Below, piece after piece: positions 9,922 to 18,525 of a stretch of 64,000 bases of DNA. The position numbers were made by a program, and so were the translations under genes. How positions within the stretch are numbered: the stretch's first letter is position 1; each line of letters starts with the position of its first letter. The notes under the pieces are model-generated. The model was given only the letters and a program-made list of their open reading frames with translations. It ran no database searches and was not told the DNA's origin. Source of the DNA: Paenibacillus melissococcoides (GTDB taxonomy: Bacteria > Bacillota > Bacilli > Paenibacillales > Paenibacillaceae); NCBI GenBank assembly GCA_944800085.1, contig CALYLO010000002.1:310001-374000 (forward strand). Reading direction: 5' to 3'.

Positions 9922-11991
9922 ATGATGGACTATCGCGTAATCAAAGAAGGCGAGCTGTTTTTCCTGACGGGTCTGGATGGAGATATCGTCGCGGGCGATG
10001 ATCAGGGCCACGGATTGTATATGAAGGACACGCGTTATCTAAGCCGCATGGAAGTGCGGATTGACGGCGAGAAGCCGGCACTGCTCTCTTCCGTCGGCGA
10101 CAAGAGTTATCTGGCTTCCTTCCGCCTGATGAAGGACAAGAAGGACGAAGGAGCCATCGAAGTGCTGCGGGAGCGGTTTATTTATAACGGCATTTTATAT
10201 GAGCGCTGCACGTTAACGAACTATTTTACCCATCCGGTCGAGTTTGAATTTTCGGCCTTCTTCGATGCCGATTTCCAAGACATGTTCCTGGTCCGGAAAT
10301 ATCGGACCGGCGAAGTGGGCAAGCAGGAGGAGACGCGGGCGGGCGACCGGGAATTGGCCCTCTCGTATCTTGGGGCCGACAAGGTGAGAAGAGCGACGCG
10401 CATCGCGTGGGACGCGGAAGGAACGGCGGATGCGAGCGGCATGGTGCGCTTCCCGCTGTCGCTGAACGCGCGCCAGAAGCGGGAAATTACGTTCTTCATC
10501 ACCCCGTCGTCGGATCATCATCCGGCAGCGGATCCATTGACGTATGAAGAAGGGCTGCGGAAGCTCGAGACTTCCTATCTCCAATGGTACGAGAACAGCT
10601 CGAAGGTAAGCACGGATTCGGACCGGTTCAACGGGCTGTTCCAGCGGGGGCTTCAAGATTTGCGCATGCTGACGACCGATGTCGGCTATGGCGATACGAC
10701 GGTGGCGGGACTGCCATGGTTCGCCGTGCCGTTCGGAAGAGACAGTCTGATTACGGCGCTGTTCATGCTGCCTGTCAATCCGGACATCGTCAAGGGCACG
10801 CTCCGTACGCTTGCCGCATACCAGGGGGAAAAGGTCGATCCATGGAGAGACGAGCAGCCGGGCAAGATTATGCATGAGATTCGGTTCGGAGAATTGGTGA
10901 CGACGAAGCAATCGCCATTCTCTCCTTATTACGGCACGGTCGATGCGACGCCGCTGTTCCTGGTCGTGCTCGGCGAATACTATCGGTGGACGGGAGATCT
11001 CGCTCTCGTCGAGGAATTGAAGCCGAATGTCATCCGCGCGCTGGAATATATCGATTCCGCTCTCGAAGCGGGCTCCGGGTTCGTCGCTTACCGTCAGGAG
11101 GCGGAGAAGGGATTCCCGAATCAAGGATGGAAGGACTCGGCGAACTCGATCGTGCATCGCTCCGGCGATTATGCGGAAGCCCCGATCGCGTTGTCTGAGG
11201 TGCAGGGATACGTCTACCAGGCCAAAAAATCGCTTGCTCCGATCGTGGCTGCCATGGGCGAAACGGAGTGGGCGCAGCGATTGGAGGAGGAAGCGGAGCG
11301 GCTGCGCGCGCGCTTCGAGTCTTCCTTCTGGATGGAGGACGAGCAATGCTATGCGATTGCGCTCGACAAGGACCAACGCCAAGTCCGGAGCGTGACCTCC
11401 AATCCGGGCCATCTGCTGATGACCGGCCTGCCGGAGGCTTCGCGGGCGAAGTCGCTGTCCCAGCGTCTGTTGAAGGACGATATGTTCAACGGATACGGCA
11501 TCCGCACGATGAGCACGGACGCGGCAGGCTACTATCCGATGAGCTATCATAACGGCAGCGTATGGCCGCATGACAATGCGGTGATTCTGCTCGGGTTGGG
11601 CAAGCTCGGCTTCAAGCAGGAGGCGGGCCGAGTCATATCGGGCCTGCTTCAGGCTTCTTCCTTCTTCGAATATCAGCGGCTCCCTGAATTGTTCTGCGGT
11701 TACGGTCCGGAGACCGGCCATCCGGTCCCTTATCCGACGACCTGCTCGCCGCAGGCCTGGTCGGCGGGAACGTCGATCGTCTTCCTGCAGGCGATGCTCG
11801 GATTGTACCCGGATGCCGTGAAGCGGGAGATCGCGCTCTCGCCGTTCCTTCCGGATGAAATGGATCAATTGAAGGCCGAGCGCATCGCCATCGGTTCAGG
11901 CCATCTCTCGGTTAGCGTCACCCGCCGCGAGGGCGAGTCGTTTGCCGTTGAGATTTTGGAAAATACGACGGGTTTTGAATTGATTTCATAA
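9922..11991 (+). CDS. Glycogen debranching / amylo-alpha-1,6-glucosidase-like protein
   Basis: 689 residues. The N-terminal ~200 residues match the beta-sandwich domain of bacterial debranching-like enzymes (FFLTGLDGDIVAGDDQGHGL, then YMKDTRYLSRMEV). The rest is an (alpha/alpha)6 barrel with LPWFAVPFGRDSLITALFML, FPNQGWKDSANSIVH and SYHNGSVWPHDNAVI, the active-site signatures of the amylo-alpha-1,6-glucosidase family. It is the last gene of the sugar locus, and no signal peptide is visible. It may trim alpha-linked glucosides alongside the GH65 and GH3 enzymes. The true substrate is inference. Confidence 0.88.
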   Translation: MMDYRVIKEGELFFLTGLDGDIVAGDDQGHGLYMKDTRYLSRMEVRIDGEKPALLSSVGDKSYLASFRLMKDKKDEGAIEVLRERFIYNGILYERCTLTNYFTHPVEFEFSAFFDADFQDMFLVRKYRTGEVGKQEETRAGDRELALSYLGADKVRRATRIAWDAEGTADASGMVRFPLSLNARQKREITFFITPSSDHHPAADPLTYEEGLRKLETSYLQWYENSSKVSTDSDRFNGLFQRGLQDLRMLTTDVGYGDTTVAGLPWFAVPFGRDSLITALFMLPVNPDIVKGTLRTLAAYQGEKVDPWRDEQPGKIMHEIRFGELVTTKQSPFSPYYGTVDATPLFLVVLGEYYRWTGDLALVEELKPNVIRALEYIDSALEAGSGFVAYRQEAEKGFPNQGWKDSANSIVHRSGDYAEAPIALSEVQGYVYQAKKSLAPIVAAMGETEWAQRLEEEAERLRARFESSFWMEDEQCYAIALDKDQRQVRSVTSNPGHLLMTGLPEASRAKSLSQRLLKDDMFNGYGIRTMSTDAAGYYPMSYHNGSVWPHDNAVILLGLGKLGFKQEAGRVISGLLQASSFFEYQRLPELFCGYGPETGHPVPYPTTCSPQAWSAGTSIVFLQAMLGLYPDAVKREIALSPFLPDEMDQLKAERIAIGSGHLSVSVTRREGESFAVEILENTTGFELIS

Positions 11992-12001
11992 GGGAAAACG
12001 G

Positions 12002-12064
12002 TGCACCCCTTAGCATCGGCATGGGCTCCTTCCGGACCTTTGCGGATGCATTCTAAGGGGTGCA
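12002..12064. terminator. Long inverted repeat between convergent genes
   Basis: TGCACCCCTTAG (12002-12013) is a perfect 12-base inverted match to CTAAGGGGTGCA (12053-12064), with a ~40-base loop. It separates the rightward debranching gene from the leftward trpS remnant. There is no clear T-run on the plus side and only a short TTTT on the minus side, so a terminator role is likely but not proven. Confidence 0.5.
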
Positions 12065-12090
12065 TGTTTATGGCTTCATCTGCCTGAACT

Positions 12091-12831
12091 CTACCGTTTG
12101 AAATCATTCAAGCCCATGGCCTCGCGCACCTCCTGCATTGTTTCTTCGCGACGAGACGCGCTTTTTCCGTATCTGCGATCATGATCTCGCCGATTCTTCC
12201 GGGATGCTTCAGATAGGCTGCTCTTCGTTCCCGCATCGGCTCGAGTAGATTATTAATGCTTCGGGCAATTTTTTGTTTGCATGCGGCGCACCCGATTTGT
12301 CCCTTGGAGCAGCTGTCATAGATCTCGTCGGCTCCTTCCTTGCGGAACGCTTGATGATAGCTGTATATCGGGCATACCTCGGGATGGCCGGAATCGTTTT
12401 TATAGATGCGGGCCGATTCGGTTTTCGCCCTTTTGATTTTTCCCGGACCTCTTCAGCTGTCGATGCATCTCTTGGTAGCCCCGATCCTTGGCCTCGGATT
12501 TGATCGTCGGATTGTGGCGCAGCGAATTGACGGTGACAAATATCGAAAAATAGGCGGTTAGTTCCGCGATCTCCCGGATAAGGGATTGCATGAAAATGGT
12601 TGCTTTTTCCGGATCGATTCCTGCCGCCACATAGTCTAACGCCACGCTGCGCAAATGGTTCTGAAGCAGTTCGGGGTGCTCAAAGTGAGTCGTCGGCGCC
12701 TGCACATCCGCCAGGATGAGGTGGGTATCGAATTGGTGCTGCAGCTCGACCCGCTTTTTGAGGCTGCCGGCGTAATGGCCAATGTGAAGCTTGCCGGTTA
12801 CGCGATCTCCCGTTAATATACGTTCTTGCAT
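12091..12831 (-). pseudogene. trpS: Tryptophanyl-tRNA synthetase pseudogene
   Basis: The first ~125 codons from the ATG at 12831 (good GGAGG upstream) read as a normal class I TrpRS start: ERILTGDRVTGKLHIGHYAG with the HIGH motif, then SLRHNPTIKSEAKDRGY. The protein then leaves the family and stops near 12400. In the next frame the C-terminal domain resumes (IYKNDSGHPEVCPIYSYHQA ... EPMRERRAAYLKHPGR). A second frame change near the end recovers ETMQEVREAMGLNDFKR. The middle of the enzyme, including the KMSKS loop and the second half of the Rossmann fold, is missing. It is therefore an inactive, internally deleted and twice-frameshifted gene, although its T-box leader is still present. Confidence 0.9.
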
Positions 12832-12919
12832 AGAGATTCCTCCTTATGATCTGGCATGCTTCTGTCGCAGTAAGAACCACCAGCCGTCATCCATGACCAT
12901 CACCCCCTTTGCAAAATAA

Positions 12920-13195
12920 ACAAAAAAACCCCGTCAGCAAAGGACGAGGTTATCGTGGTACCACCTTCATTAATCACCGCAGCGATTCACTCTTGCGTAC
13001 GGAAGGAACATCTTCCTTCGATACGCCTCTCATGATAACGGAAAGAGAATCCCGGCCACGCCTACTCCCAGGTTCGGCGAAGCGACTCCGAAGCCCATTC
13101 GGCATCAGGCGAGGATCGGTTCACAGCGGCCACCGACTCTCTGGACCTCGATCTCTGATACGTACTTGCTCTTCTTCCATGTCGTTAATTTGGAT
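12920..13195 (-). promoter_or_regulatory. T-box leader upstream of the trpS pseudogene
   Basis: On the minus strand the region ends with the near-invariant T-box sequence AAGGTGGTACCACGA (about 12951-12966). A terminator hairpin follows (AACCTCGTCC ... GACGGGGTTTTTTTG, about 12921-12952). Upstream is a ~200-base stem I region with AGAGAGTCGGTGG. A UGG triplet at about 13095-13097, in the context GAAUGGGC, is a plausible tryptophan specifier. T-box RNAs sense uncharged tRNA and antiterminate. Here the controlled gene is broken. Confidence 0.9.
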
Positions 13196-13378
13196 ACCTA
13201 TGTTGGACATGATTTTACACCGGTATGTTGGCGGAGGAAAATCCGGACACATTCTATTCCGTGTAAGCAGGAGAATCCATTCACTTTGGAGAATATATCA
13301 AAAATGAATAATAAAGGATGTATGCGATAGGAATTAGTTTAAAGCCATTGGATATTTATTTCAGAGGAGGCGTGATTC

Positions 13379-13642
13379 ATGAATATTGTTGCCCTTGTCG
13401 GCAGTAACCGCAAAGAGTCTTATAACTTGAAGCTGGCTGCCTATATGCAAAAAAGGTATCAGGAGCGAATCGATATCGATATCGTCAGCATCAAGGAGCT
13501 CCCCTTCTACAATCAAGATATTGAAAATAATCCGCCGAAAATTGACGATAGCGGAACATTGATTCATGAGCCGACCATCGCGTTTCTCGATTCGGTCGTT
13601 GATAATTTCGTCGCATGGTACAAAAAGCACCATGCCAAGTAA
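13379..13642 (+). pseudogene. NADPH-dependent FMN reductase with internal in-frame deletion
   Basis: 87 residues with a GGAGG-type site before the ATG. The N-terminus MNIVALVGSNRKESYNLKLA and ELPFYNQDIENNPP are typical of the flavodoxin-like NADPH:FMN reductase / azoreductase family (usually about 180 residues). Immediately after NNPP the sequence jumps to KIDDSGTLIHEPTIAFLDSV, which is the family's C-terminus. About 95 residues carrying most of the flavin pocket are absent, yet the frame is preserved. The product, if made, should not bind flavin normally. Called broken on length and content. Confidence 0.82.
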
Positions 13643-13750
13643 AGAGTCCAGGCGCAGCGCTTCGGTTCGCGGCCGGGGCGTTTAGGGCGGGGTGATAAAC
13701 TTAAGGGGGATTAGCTTGCAAGTGTAAAACCAGATATAAGGAGTCTCTTT

Positions 13751-14314
13751 ACGGAAAGGTATTATTACACTCGTCCATTGCTTAACATGTCAACAGCTCC
13801 TATATCAATCGAAGATGATAGCGGCAATGCAGTCGGCTCTTTTCAAAGAATATTTACGAAGAGTACAAATAAAGCATTAAGCTGGGTGGTCGATAACTGG
13901 GAATTGAGCTTGGAAGGGCGAGAGATACACTCGGAGCGGCATGTAAAAATGACGGATAGCAGCCCATGGCTTGGGCGCAGAAAATGGACGATAACGACGA
14001 AGCGTGAAGGCAGGGAAAGCTTGTCTTTTCTCAAGGATCGGTCAAAGATTGCCACACATCCCCGGTTAGTATGGACTAATGAAGAGCGTGAGTATGTCAT
14101 CTCCAAAGATCCGCTGAACAGGACGACAACAATATCCGACTCCGTCAGCCATGCTGTTGTGGGCAAGATTGCAAAAGTTCCGGGAGGCAAGCTGAACCAA
14201 CGGGAACTCGTAATCTATGAGGATGCATTATGTCCAATCGCACTGCCTTGCATAGATCATATCATGGTGCCCGTGGCAAAATTCCTGCGCTACCGCAGGT
14301 TTTTCTTTCTTTAG
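13751..14314 (+). CDS. Tubby C-terminal-like (YxjI/LURP-type) protein with ACG start
   Basis: The body (ISIEDDSGNAVGSFQRIF ... ENWELSLEG-like beta strands ... YEDALCPIALPCIDHI) resembles small tubby C-terminal-domain-like proteins of Bacilli, ~180 residues. The expected start context is AAGGAG at 13738-13743, then seven bases, then ACG-GAA-AGG-TAT-TAT-TAC; an ATG there would give MERYYYTRPLL, a natural beginning. The codon is ACG, so the start has apparently been mutated. A TTG at 13778 could serve but cuts the first strand. The domain identity is tentative, and expression may be weak or absent. Confidence 0.6.
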   Translation, partial: TERYYYTRPLLNMSTAPISIEDDSGNAVGSFQRIFTKSTNKALSWVVDNWELSLEGREIHSERHVKMTDSSPWLGRRKWTITTKREGRESLSFLKDRSKIATHPRLVWTNEEREYVISKDPLNRTTTISDSVSHAVVGKIAKVPGGKLNQRELVIYEDALCPIALPCIDHIMVPVAKFLRYRRFFFL

Positions 14315-14510
14315 AGGGTGTTTTCGGAACAATTCCTGCAGAAATACCACTAGCGTTGCATCGAGCGGTTAGTTCATAATCTAATTTCAATTAACATCAA
14401 TATATGATATATATTTACATTTGCGATGTCCGCGCTAAGTCTAAAAAAGTCGAGCTGGAAACAGACCCTACGCGTTATCCATTATATGTAAAAATCGTTT
14501 TCGTTTGTCA

Positions 14511-15701
14511 TTACGTCACAATCAGTCTCGGTTTCATCGACTTTGTTGCCTTTTTCGGACGTATCCCATTTCGCTTTGGTCGACCTCTAGATGTTCGAGT
14601 CGGCTTGCGGTTGAGTGCAGCGATCAAATTTTCCCATGGTTTTTCCGCATAGATGCGAATCAACTGGAGGAGGTCCCATGTCGACTTTTTACAGTCCAGT
14701 GTTAATTTAATCAGCAAACAGAGAGCATACGCGATTAAAGCAATATACATTTGGTTCCAAATCGCTTCGGCCGTATAACCGTGGGGTTTTACCAATCGAA
14801 TATGCTGCTTGACCCATTTAAAAAACAACTCAATATGCCAGCGATTTCGATAAATCTCGGCAATTTGATGTGCGGATAAGTCAAATCGATTCGTTACAAT
14901 TCGATAGGTACGCCCTTGGTCATCCTTAAACTCAATCAAACGCAGAACCGCTGGCAGCTCCGGCATCGTCACATCAGCATCAAGGATAAACCCATTCTGC
15001 CTTTTGGGGAGGTCTCTTTTTCTGATGATCGTTAACCGGCTCTTTTGCTTGACGCGGCAAACAAATTTAATCTTATCCTCTACCCATTTCTGAAAATGGT
15101 CGTATACCTGGTATCCTCGGTCCATCACGTAGGTCGCATCTTTATCCACTGTAAATTCCAACACGACTTCATGATCGGCTACATCTTTGGTTGAAGCGAC
15201 GATCTTGTCTGGATACATCGTTTTGGAGTCCGCAACGACCAAGGAGGTGTGCATCTTCACGCCATGGCTACTTTTGGAACAATAGGACCATTTCGCGAGA
15301 ATGGGAGGTAGTGTAATTCCCGATGAATCGATTAGCTTGAGTTTCCCAATACCAGGCGTAATGCCGCGTTTCCCTTTTGTAAGTTGCTTGATTCGATCAA
15401 TGAGCGAGAAAAAGAGCGTCTGAAGATACTCCATAGGCAGCCGTTTCAGCTTCCGCGATAGTTGAGAAGCGCTTATGCTCTTGAGACCCAGAAGATCTTG
15501 AAATTCAGGATTAGCCGCTACATGCTCTGACATGACTTTGTATGAGTCTCGTTGCTGAAGCTGTGCCTCTACAAATAAGAGTGTCGAAGAGCCGACAAAC
15601 AGCTTTTGGGCCCGGTAATCCAATGACTCGTGTCGAGTAGAATGGACATGTAACCATTTTAGGCATTGACAAATGACGTTATGATTCGGTACGTTATCCA
15701 T
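14511..15701 (-). CDS. IS4-family transposase
   Basis: 396 residues from the ATG at 15701, which follows AAAGGAG. The DDE catalytic set is visible: Asp in KLIDSSGITLPP, Asp in YVMDRGYQVYDH, and the YREK signature in EIYRNRWHIELFFKWVKQ (Y-x2-R-x3-E-x6-K). The C-terminus is basic. Nothing suggests truncation. An alternative upstream in-frame start at 15755 lies inside the RBS-masking hairpin and is unlikely. Confidence 0.96.
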   Translation of the reverse strand: MDNVPNHNVICQCLKWLHVHSTRHESLDYRAQKLFVGSSTLLFVEAQLQQRDSYKVMSEHVAANPEFQDLLGLKSISASQLSRKLKRLPMEYLQTLFFSLIDRIKQLTKGKRGITPGIGKLKLIDSSGITLPPILAKWSYCSKSSHGVKMHTSLVVADSKTMYPDKIVASTKDVADHEVVLEFTVDKDATYVMDRGYQVYDHFQKWVEDKIKFVCRVKQKSRLTIIRKRDLPKRQNGFILDADVTMPELPAVLRLIEFKDDQGRTYRIVTNRFDLSAHQIAEIYRNRWHIELFFKWVKQHIRLVKPHGYTAEAIWNQMYIALIAYALCLLIKLTLDCKKSTWDLLQLIRIYAEKPWENLIAALNRKPTRTSRGRPKRNGIRPKKATKSMKPRLIVT

Positions 15702-15768
15702 AAGAAATCTCCTTTGTTGAGGCGTTTTATGGATAACGTTAGGGTAACTCAACAATAGGAGATTTCTT
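15702..15768 (-). promoter_or_regulatory. Hairpin masking the transposase ribosome site
   Basis: Bases 15702-15721 and 15748-15768 form a ~20-base-pair inverted repeat with a single bulge. On the minus strand the second arm contains the AAGGAG ribosome site directly before the transposase ATG. A transcript entering from outside would fold and hide this site, while one starting inside the loop would not. This mechanism is known for other IS elements; its operation here is inferred. Confidence 0.65.
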
Positions 15769-15859
15769 TATTTTTGTCCATGAATATAGTTCAATAAGTT
15801 ACAAATATAGAGACTTATGGGATAGAAATTTTCGTAAAAAGATTGATGCAACGCTAGTG

Positions 15860-15995
15860 CAGAAATACATGATTTTGCCCTTTGAATCTCAATTCACGAG
15901 ATAATGGGGCGGAAGTGATGTATATTTGCAGGATTTTTTTTATTTGGAGATGCGAGGTCGGCCAAAAGCTGCAAATTTGCAGGTTTTAGGGTGAT
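15860..15995. repeat. Intergenic repeat, partial copy D (split by the IS)
   Basis: Together with 14325-14347 this restores a stretch with AATTCCTGCAGAAATACATG and later TTTGCAGGATTTT and GCAAATTTGCAGG. These are the spaced TGCAGGA / TCCTGCA motifs that characterise the fuller copies at 27137, 35928 and 37233. It lacks the hairpin head. The rest of 15869-16169 is AT-rich and non-coding and holds the promoter region of the SufR-like gene. Confidence 0.5.
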
Positions 15996-16169
15996 TATTC
16001 GAGGTTCAGCAAGATTTTTTTGAACATAATTTTTTACTATATCTAAAAATGTTTACCGTGTACAAAAGATTTTCGATAAGGTACAATAAGGAGGAGTGTA
16101 AACCGGGTCTGACGGCAAGCGGGGCCGTCGGAGAGTTCATCAGATTGAAAATCGGCGGAGGGATGAGAG

Positions 16170-16862
16170 ATGACGATTGCGCAGGAAGCCCGTCTGCTCA
16201 AGCAGCCCACGCGCAGAGACATCCTGACGATGCTGAAGCAGCAGGGGCCCATTGGCATTCAACCGCTGGCGGATCAATTGAATCTGACGTGCATCGCGGT
16301 ACGCAGGCATCTGTACGATCTGCAGAAAGGCGGCTATGTCCGCATTCAATTGACCCGCCCCAGCATCGGCAGGCCGGCCTATCTATATAGCTTGTCGGAG
16401 AAGGCAAGCGCGTTGTTCGTGAACAAGTATGACAGGCTTGCGCTGGAGTTGATTGAGGAGATGCAGGCCGTGGCCGGCGATACGTTCGTGGAGCGGTTGT
16501 TCGAGCGGCGGAAGCGGAAGCTGATGCAGCAATATGCGGGCTTGCTGGAGGGACAGAAGCTGGAGCAGCGGGTGCAGGCGCTAGCTGATATTCAGGACAA
16601 GGAAGGCTATATGGCCCGGTGGGGACGCAGCTCGGATGAATCGTTTTGGCTGGAGGAGGCTCATTGTCCGATTGTGCAGGTGGCCGCCAAGCATTCCCCG
16701 CCATGCCAGTGCGAGCTCGCTTTGTTCGCAGATCTGCTGCAAGCCCAGGTCGAACGGACAGAATGTATGGCGGACGGCGGACGCAAATGCATGTTCCGGA
16801 TTACCGGGAAGCCAAGCGTCCCTTCGGGCAATGAGACGACAAAGGATGAAGAAGATATCTAG
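16170..16862 (+). CDS. SufR-like winged-helix iron-sulfur regulator
   Basis: 230 residues with GGCGGAGG before the ATG. The N-terminal DeoR/ArsR-type winged helix reads LLKQPTRRDILTMLKQQGP, then LADQLNLTCIAVRRHLYDLQ. The C-terminal part carries five clustered cysteines in the order C-x12-C-x-C ... EC-x7-C (CPIVQVAAKHSPPCQC; ECMADGGRKC). This resembles SufR-type repressors that bind an Fe-S cluster. No suf operon is adjacent; the next gene is a J-domain protein. Its targets are unknown. The cysteine spacing in the second half differs somewhat from the classical SufR pattern, so cluster binding is inferred. Confidence 0.82.
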   Translation: MTIAQEARLLKQPTRRDILTMLKQQGPIGIQPLADQLNLTCIAVRRHLYDLQKGGYVRIQLTRPSIGRPAYLYSLSEKASALFVNKYDRLALELIEEMQAVAGDTFVERLFERRKRKLMQQYAGLLEGQKLEQRVQALADIQDKEGYMARWGRSSDESFWLEEAHCPIVQVAAKHSPPCQCELALFADLLQAQVERTECMADGGRKCMFRITGKPSVPSGNETTKDEEDI

Positions 16863-16899
16863 TTTAGACGGCGGCGTCCGGTTCGAGGTGAGGAAGGAT

Positions 16900-17700
16900 A
16901 TGCAGAGCGGCAGAGAAGATGACTACATGGAAGGGGCCCAATTCGCCAATGTGGATGATTCGGATGGCGTTACGGTGACCGAACCTTATATTGTCGAGTT
17001 CGTCCGGGCCTTGATGAACTTGAACAAGGATTGGCAGAACAGAGTGAAGGCCGGGACCGCCAAGCTGCAATTTGCCGTCCAGATCGGATCGAGGCTGAAC
17101 GAAGAGCAGCAGGAACGGTTGATGGAGTTCTTGCAGGAGGTACCGGTGCCGGAGAAGGACATGGGCAAGGTGCTGCACGCGTTCGCATTGGAAATGCCGG
17201 AATGGGCGGTGCCGCAACTGCTTCGAATCTACATACTGGCGGACCGCATAAAGGCGACCCTCATCATGTATAACGATCTGATGGAGCAATTCGAGCAGAT
17301 GATGAGGGAATTCGAATTCGAGTTCTGGGAAGGAGGCCTCCCGCGCGAGGAGGAGCGCCTGGAGGCAACGCTGGAACACATGCGCCATAAGCTGTCCGAG
17401 CTGGCCGATCAAGCTCCGCGCCGGGAGCAATCGTATAACCGCTCTTATGGCGACAGCTCCTCGAACTCATGGGAGCATCGGCAGGCCGGAGCCGCGTCTT
17501 ATCATGTGCTGATCGGCGTGCCTGAAGAGGCGGATGTGAAGCAGGTGCGGAAGCAGTCGAAAAAGCTGCTGAAGCTGCTGCATCCCGATCATGGAGGCAG
17601 CGCCTATCTGTTCGATTGGGTAAAGAAAGCATACGATGCTTACAGCGCCAACAGCGGACCAGATAATAAAGGGAAGCGGAGTGCGGAGAGGCGGCCATGA
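16900..17700 (+). CDS. Protein with C-terminal J domain
   Basis: 266 residues from the ATG at 16900, with AGGTGAGGAAGG upstream; an ATG at 16846 overlapping the SufR-like gene is an alternative. The first ~190 residues are mostly helical and charged with no recognised fold. The last ~70 form a J domain with the diagnostic HPD in LLKLLHPDHGGSAYLFDWVKKAYDAY, which would stimulate a DnaK-type chaperone. C-terminal J domains without zinc or G/F regions are specialised co-chaperones. Its position directly after an Fe-S-sensing regulator hints at a role in Fe-S or stress-linked protein handling, but this is speculation. Confidence 0.78.
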   Translation: MQSGREDDYMEGAQFANVDDSDGVTVTEPYIVEFVRALMNLNKDWQNRVKAGTAKLQFAVQIGSRLNEEQQERLMEFLQEVPVPEKDMGKVLHAFALEMPEWAVPQLLRIYILADRIKATLIMYNDLMEQFEQMMREFEFEFWEGGLPREEERLEATLEHMRHKLSELADQAPRREQSYNRSYGDSSSNSWEHRQAGAASYHVLIGVPEEADVKQVRKQSKKLLKLLHPDHGGSAYLFDWVKKAYDAYSANSGPDNKGKRSAERRP

Positions 17701-17958
17701 GGCTGTCTCTCCGTTTTGTTCATGCAGGGCGATAGCCCGAAATCCGATTGAGTATTTTTACATAACCTACTATAATATGTGGCAAGACAGAGGAATGGAA
17801 ACGGATTCCAACCTTGTACATAATGAGGTGGCTATCATTTCGCGAATGGTCAAGATATCGGTAATGACAGCGGTTGCAAGCCGTATGTAAAGGCGACGTA
17901 CCGCGGAGAGTATGCGGGAAGCCAGGGAACGGGCGGCAGCGCTGGAACGGAGGTGCGT

Positions 17959-18525
17959 ATGCGTAAGCGAATAGGCATTTTGGCGGCTGCGATTCTTCTT
18001 GCAGGATGGGGCGTGTTCTATGTTTACGACCATTATTTCAATGAAGCGGGAATATTGGACAGGGTCATGCGTCAATCGGGATATGCCCTGATGGAGAAGG
18101 AAAAGCCCGTGTCTGTGGCGTTGAAGGTAAGGCCGGAGTGGATTCCAGCGCAAGAAGAAGCGGAAAGCAGCAAGCTGCGTATTGAACTGGCGAAGAAGAA
18201 CGAGACCACTTTTGTGTTGGCCAGCGTGTGGCATCGAGGTAAGGATATTTACTTTGATTTTGAAGCCGTTCCCGAAATGCATTACTCCGGTGGCGAATTT
18301 TTGCATAACACATTCGTTATAGACGGTTCATACCGGGACTTTTCGCCTGACATCCCATTCCGAATCATCAACGCCGATGGGAAAGCAGTCGCATACGGGG
18401 GGAGTGGATACGGGCCCGGGGCAAGCTTCGGATTCGCCATTGATGCCGACAAATACGATCAAATCAAGGATGGGTTTACTGTCGAGTACCAAGGCCTGAT
18501 TCGGTATGAGTATGTGAAAATGTAG
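17959..18525 (+). CDS. Membrane-anchored hypothetical protein
   Basis: 188 residues from the ATG at 17959 (GGAGG five bases upstream; a GTG at 17953 is also possible). A single N-terminal membrane segment (IGILAAAILLAGWGVFYVYD) is followed by an extracytoplasmic beta-rich domain with no recognised family. The same frame stays open upstream to about 17833 (GCKPYVKATYRGEYAGSQGT) without a good start, suggesting a truncated upstream gene fused in frame. No function is assigned. The 258-base gap before it holds no complete gene. Confidence 0.6.
   Translation: MRKRIGILAAAILLAGWGVFYVYDHYFNEAGILDRVMRQSGYALMEKEKPVSVALKVRPEWIPAQEEAESSKLRIELAKKNETTFVLASVWHRGKDIYFDFEAVPEMHYSGGEFLHNTFVIDGSYRDFSPDIPFRIINADGKAVAYGGSGYGPGASFGFAIDADKYDQIKDGFTVEYQGLIRYEYVKM

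Larger units (their letters stand above)
14348..15859. mobile_element. IS4-family insertion sequence
   Basis: The element is 1,512 bp. The 15-base ends CACTAGCGTTGCATC (14348-14362) and GATGCAACGCTAGTG (15845-15859) are perfect inverted repeats. They are flanked by a 9-base direct repeat CAGAAATAC at 14339-14347 and 15860-15868, the target duplication. One transposase gene on the minus strand fills most of it. It is inserted in a copy of the intergenic repeat family described separately. Ends, duplication and transposase are all intact, so it may be a recent and active insertion. Confidence 0.95.
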
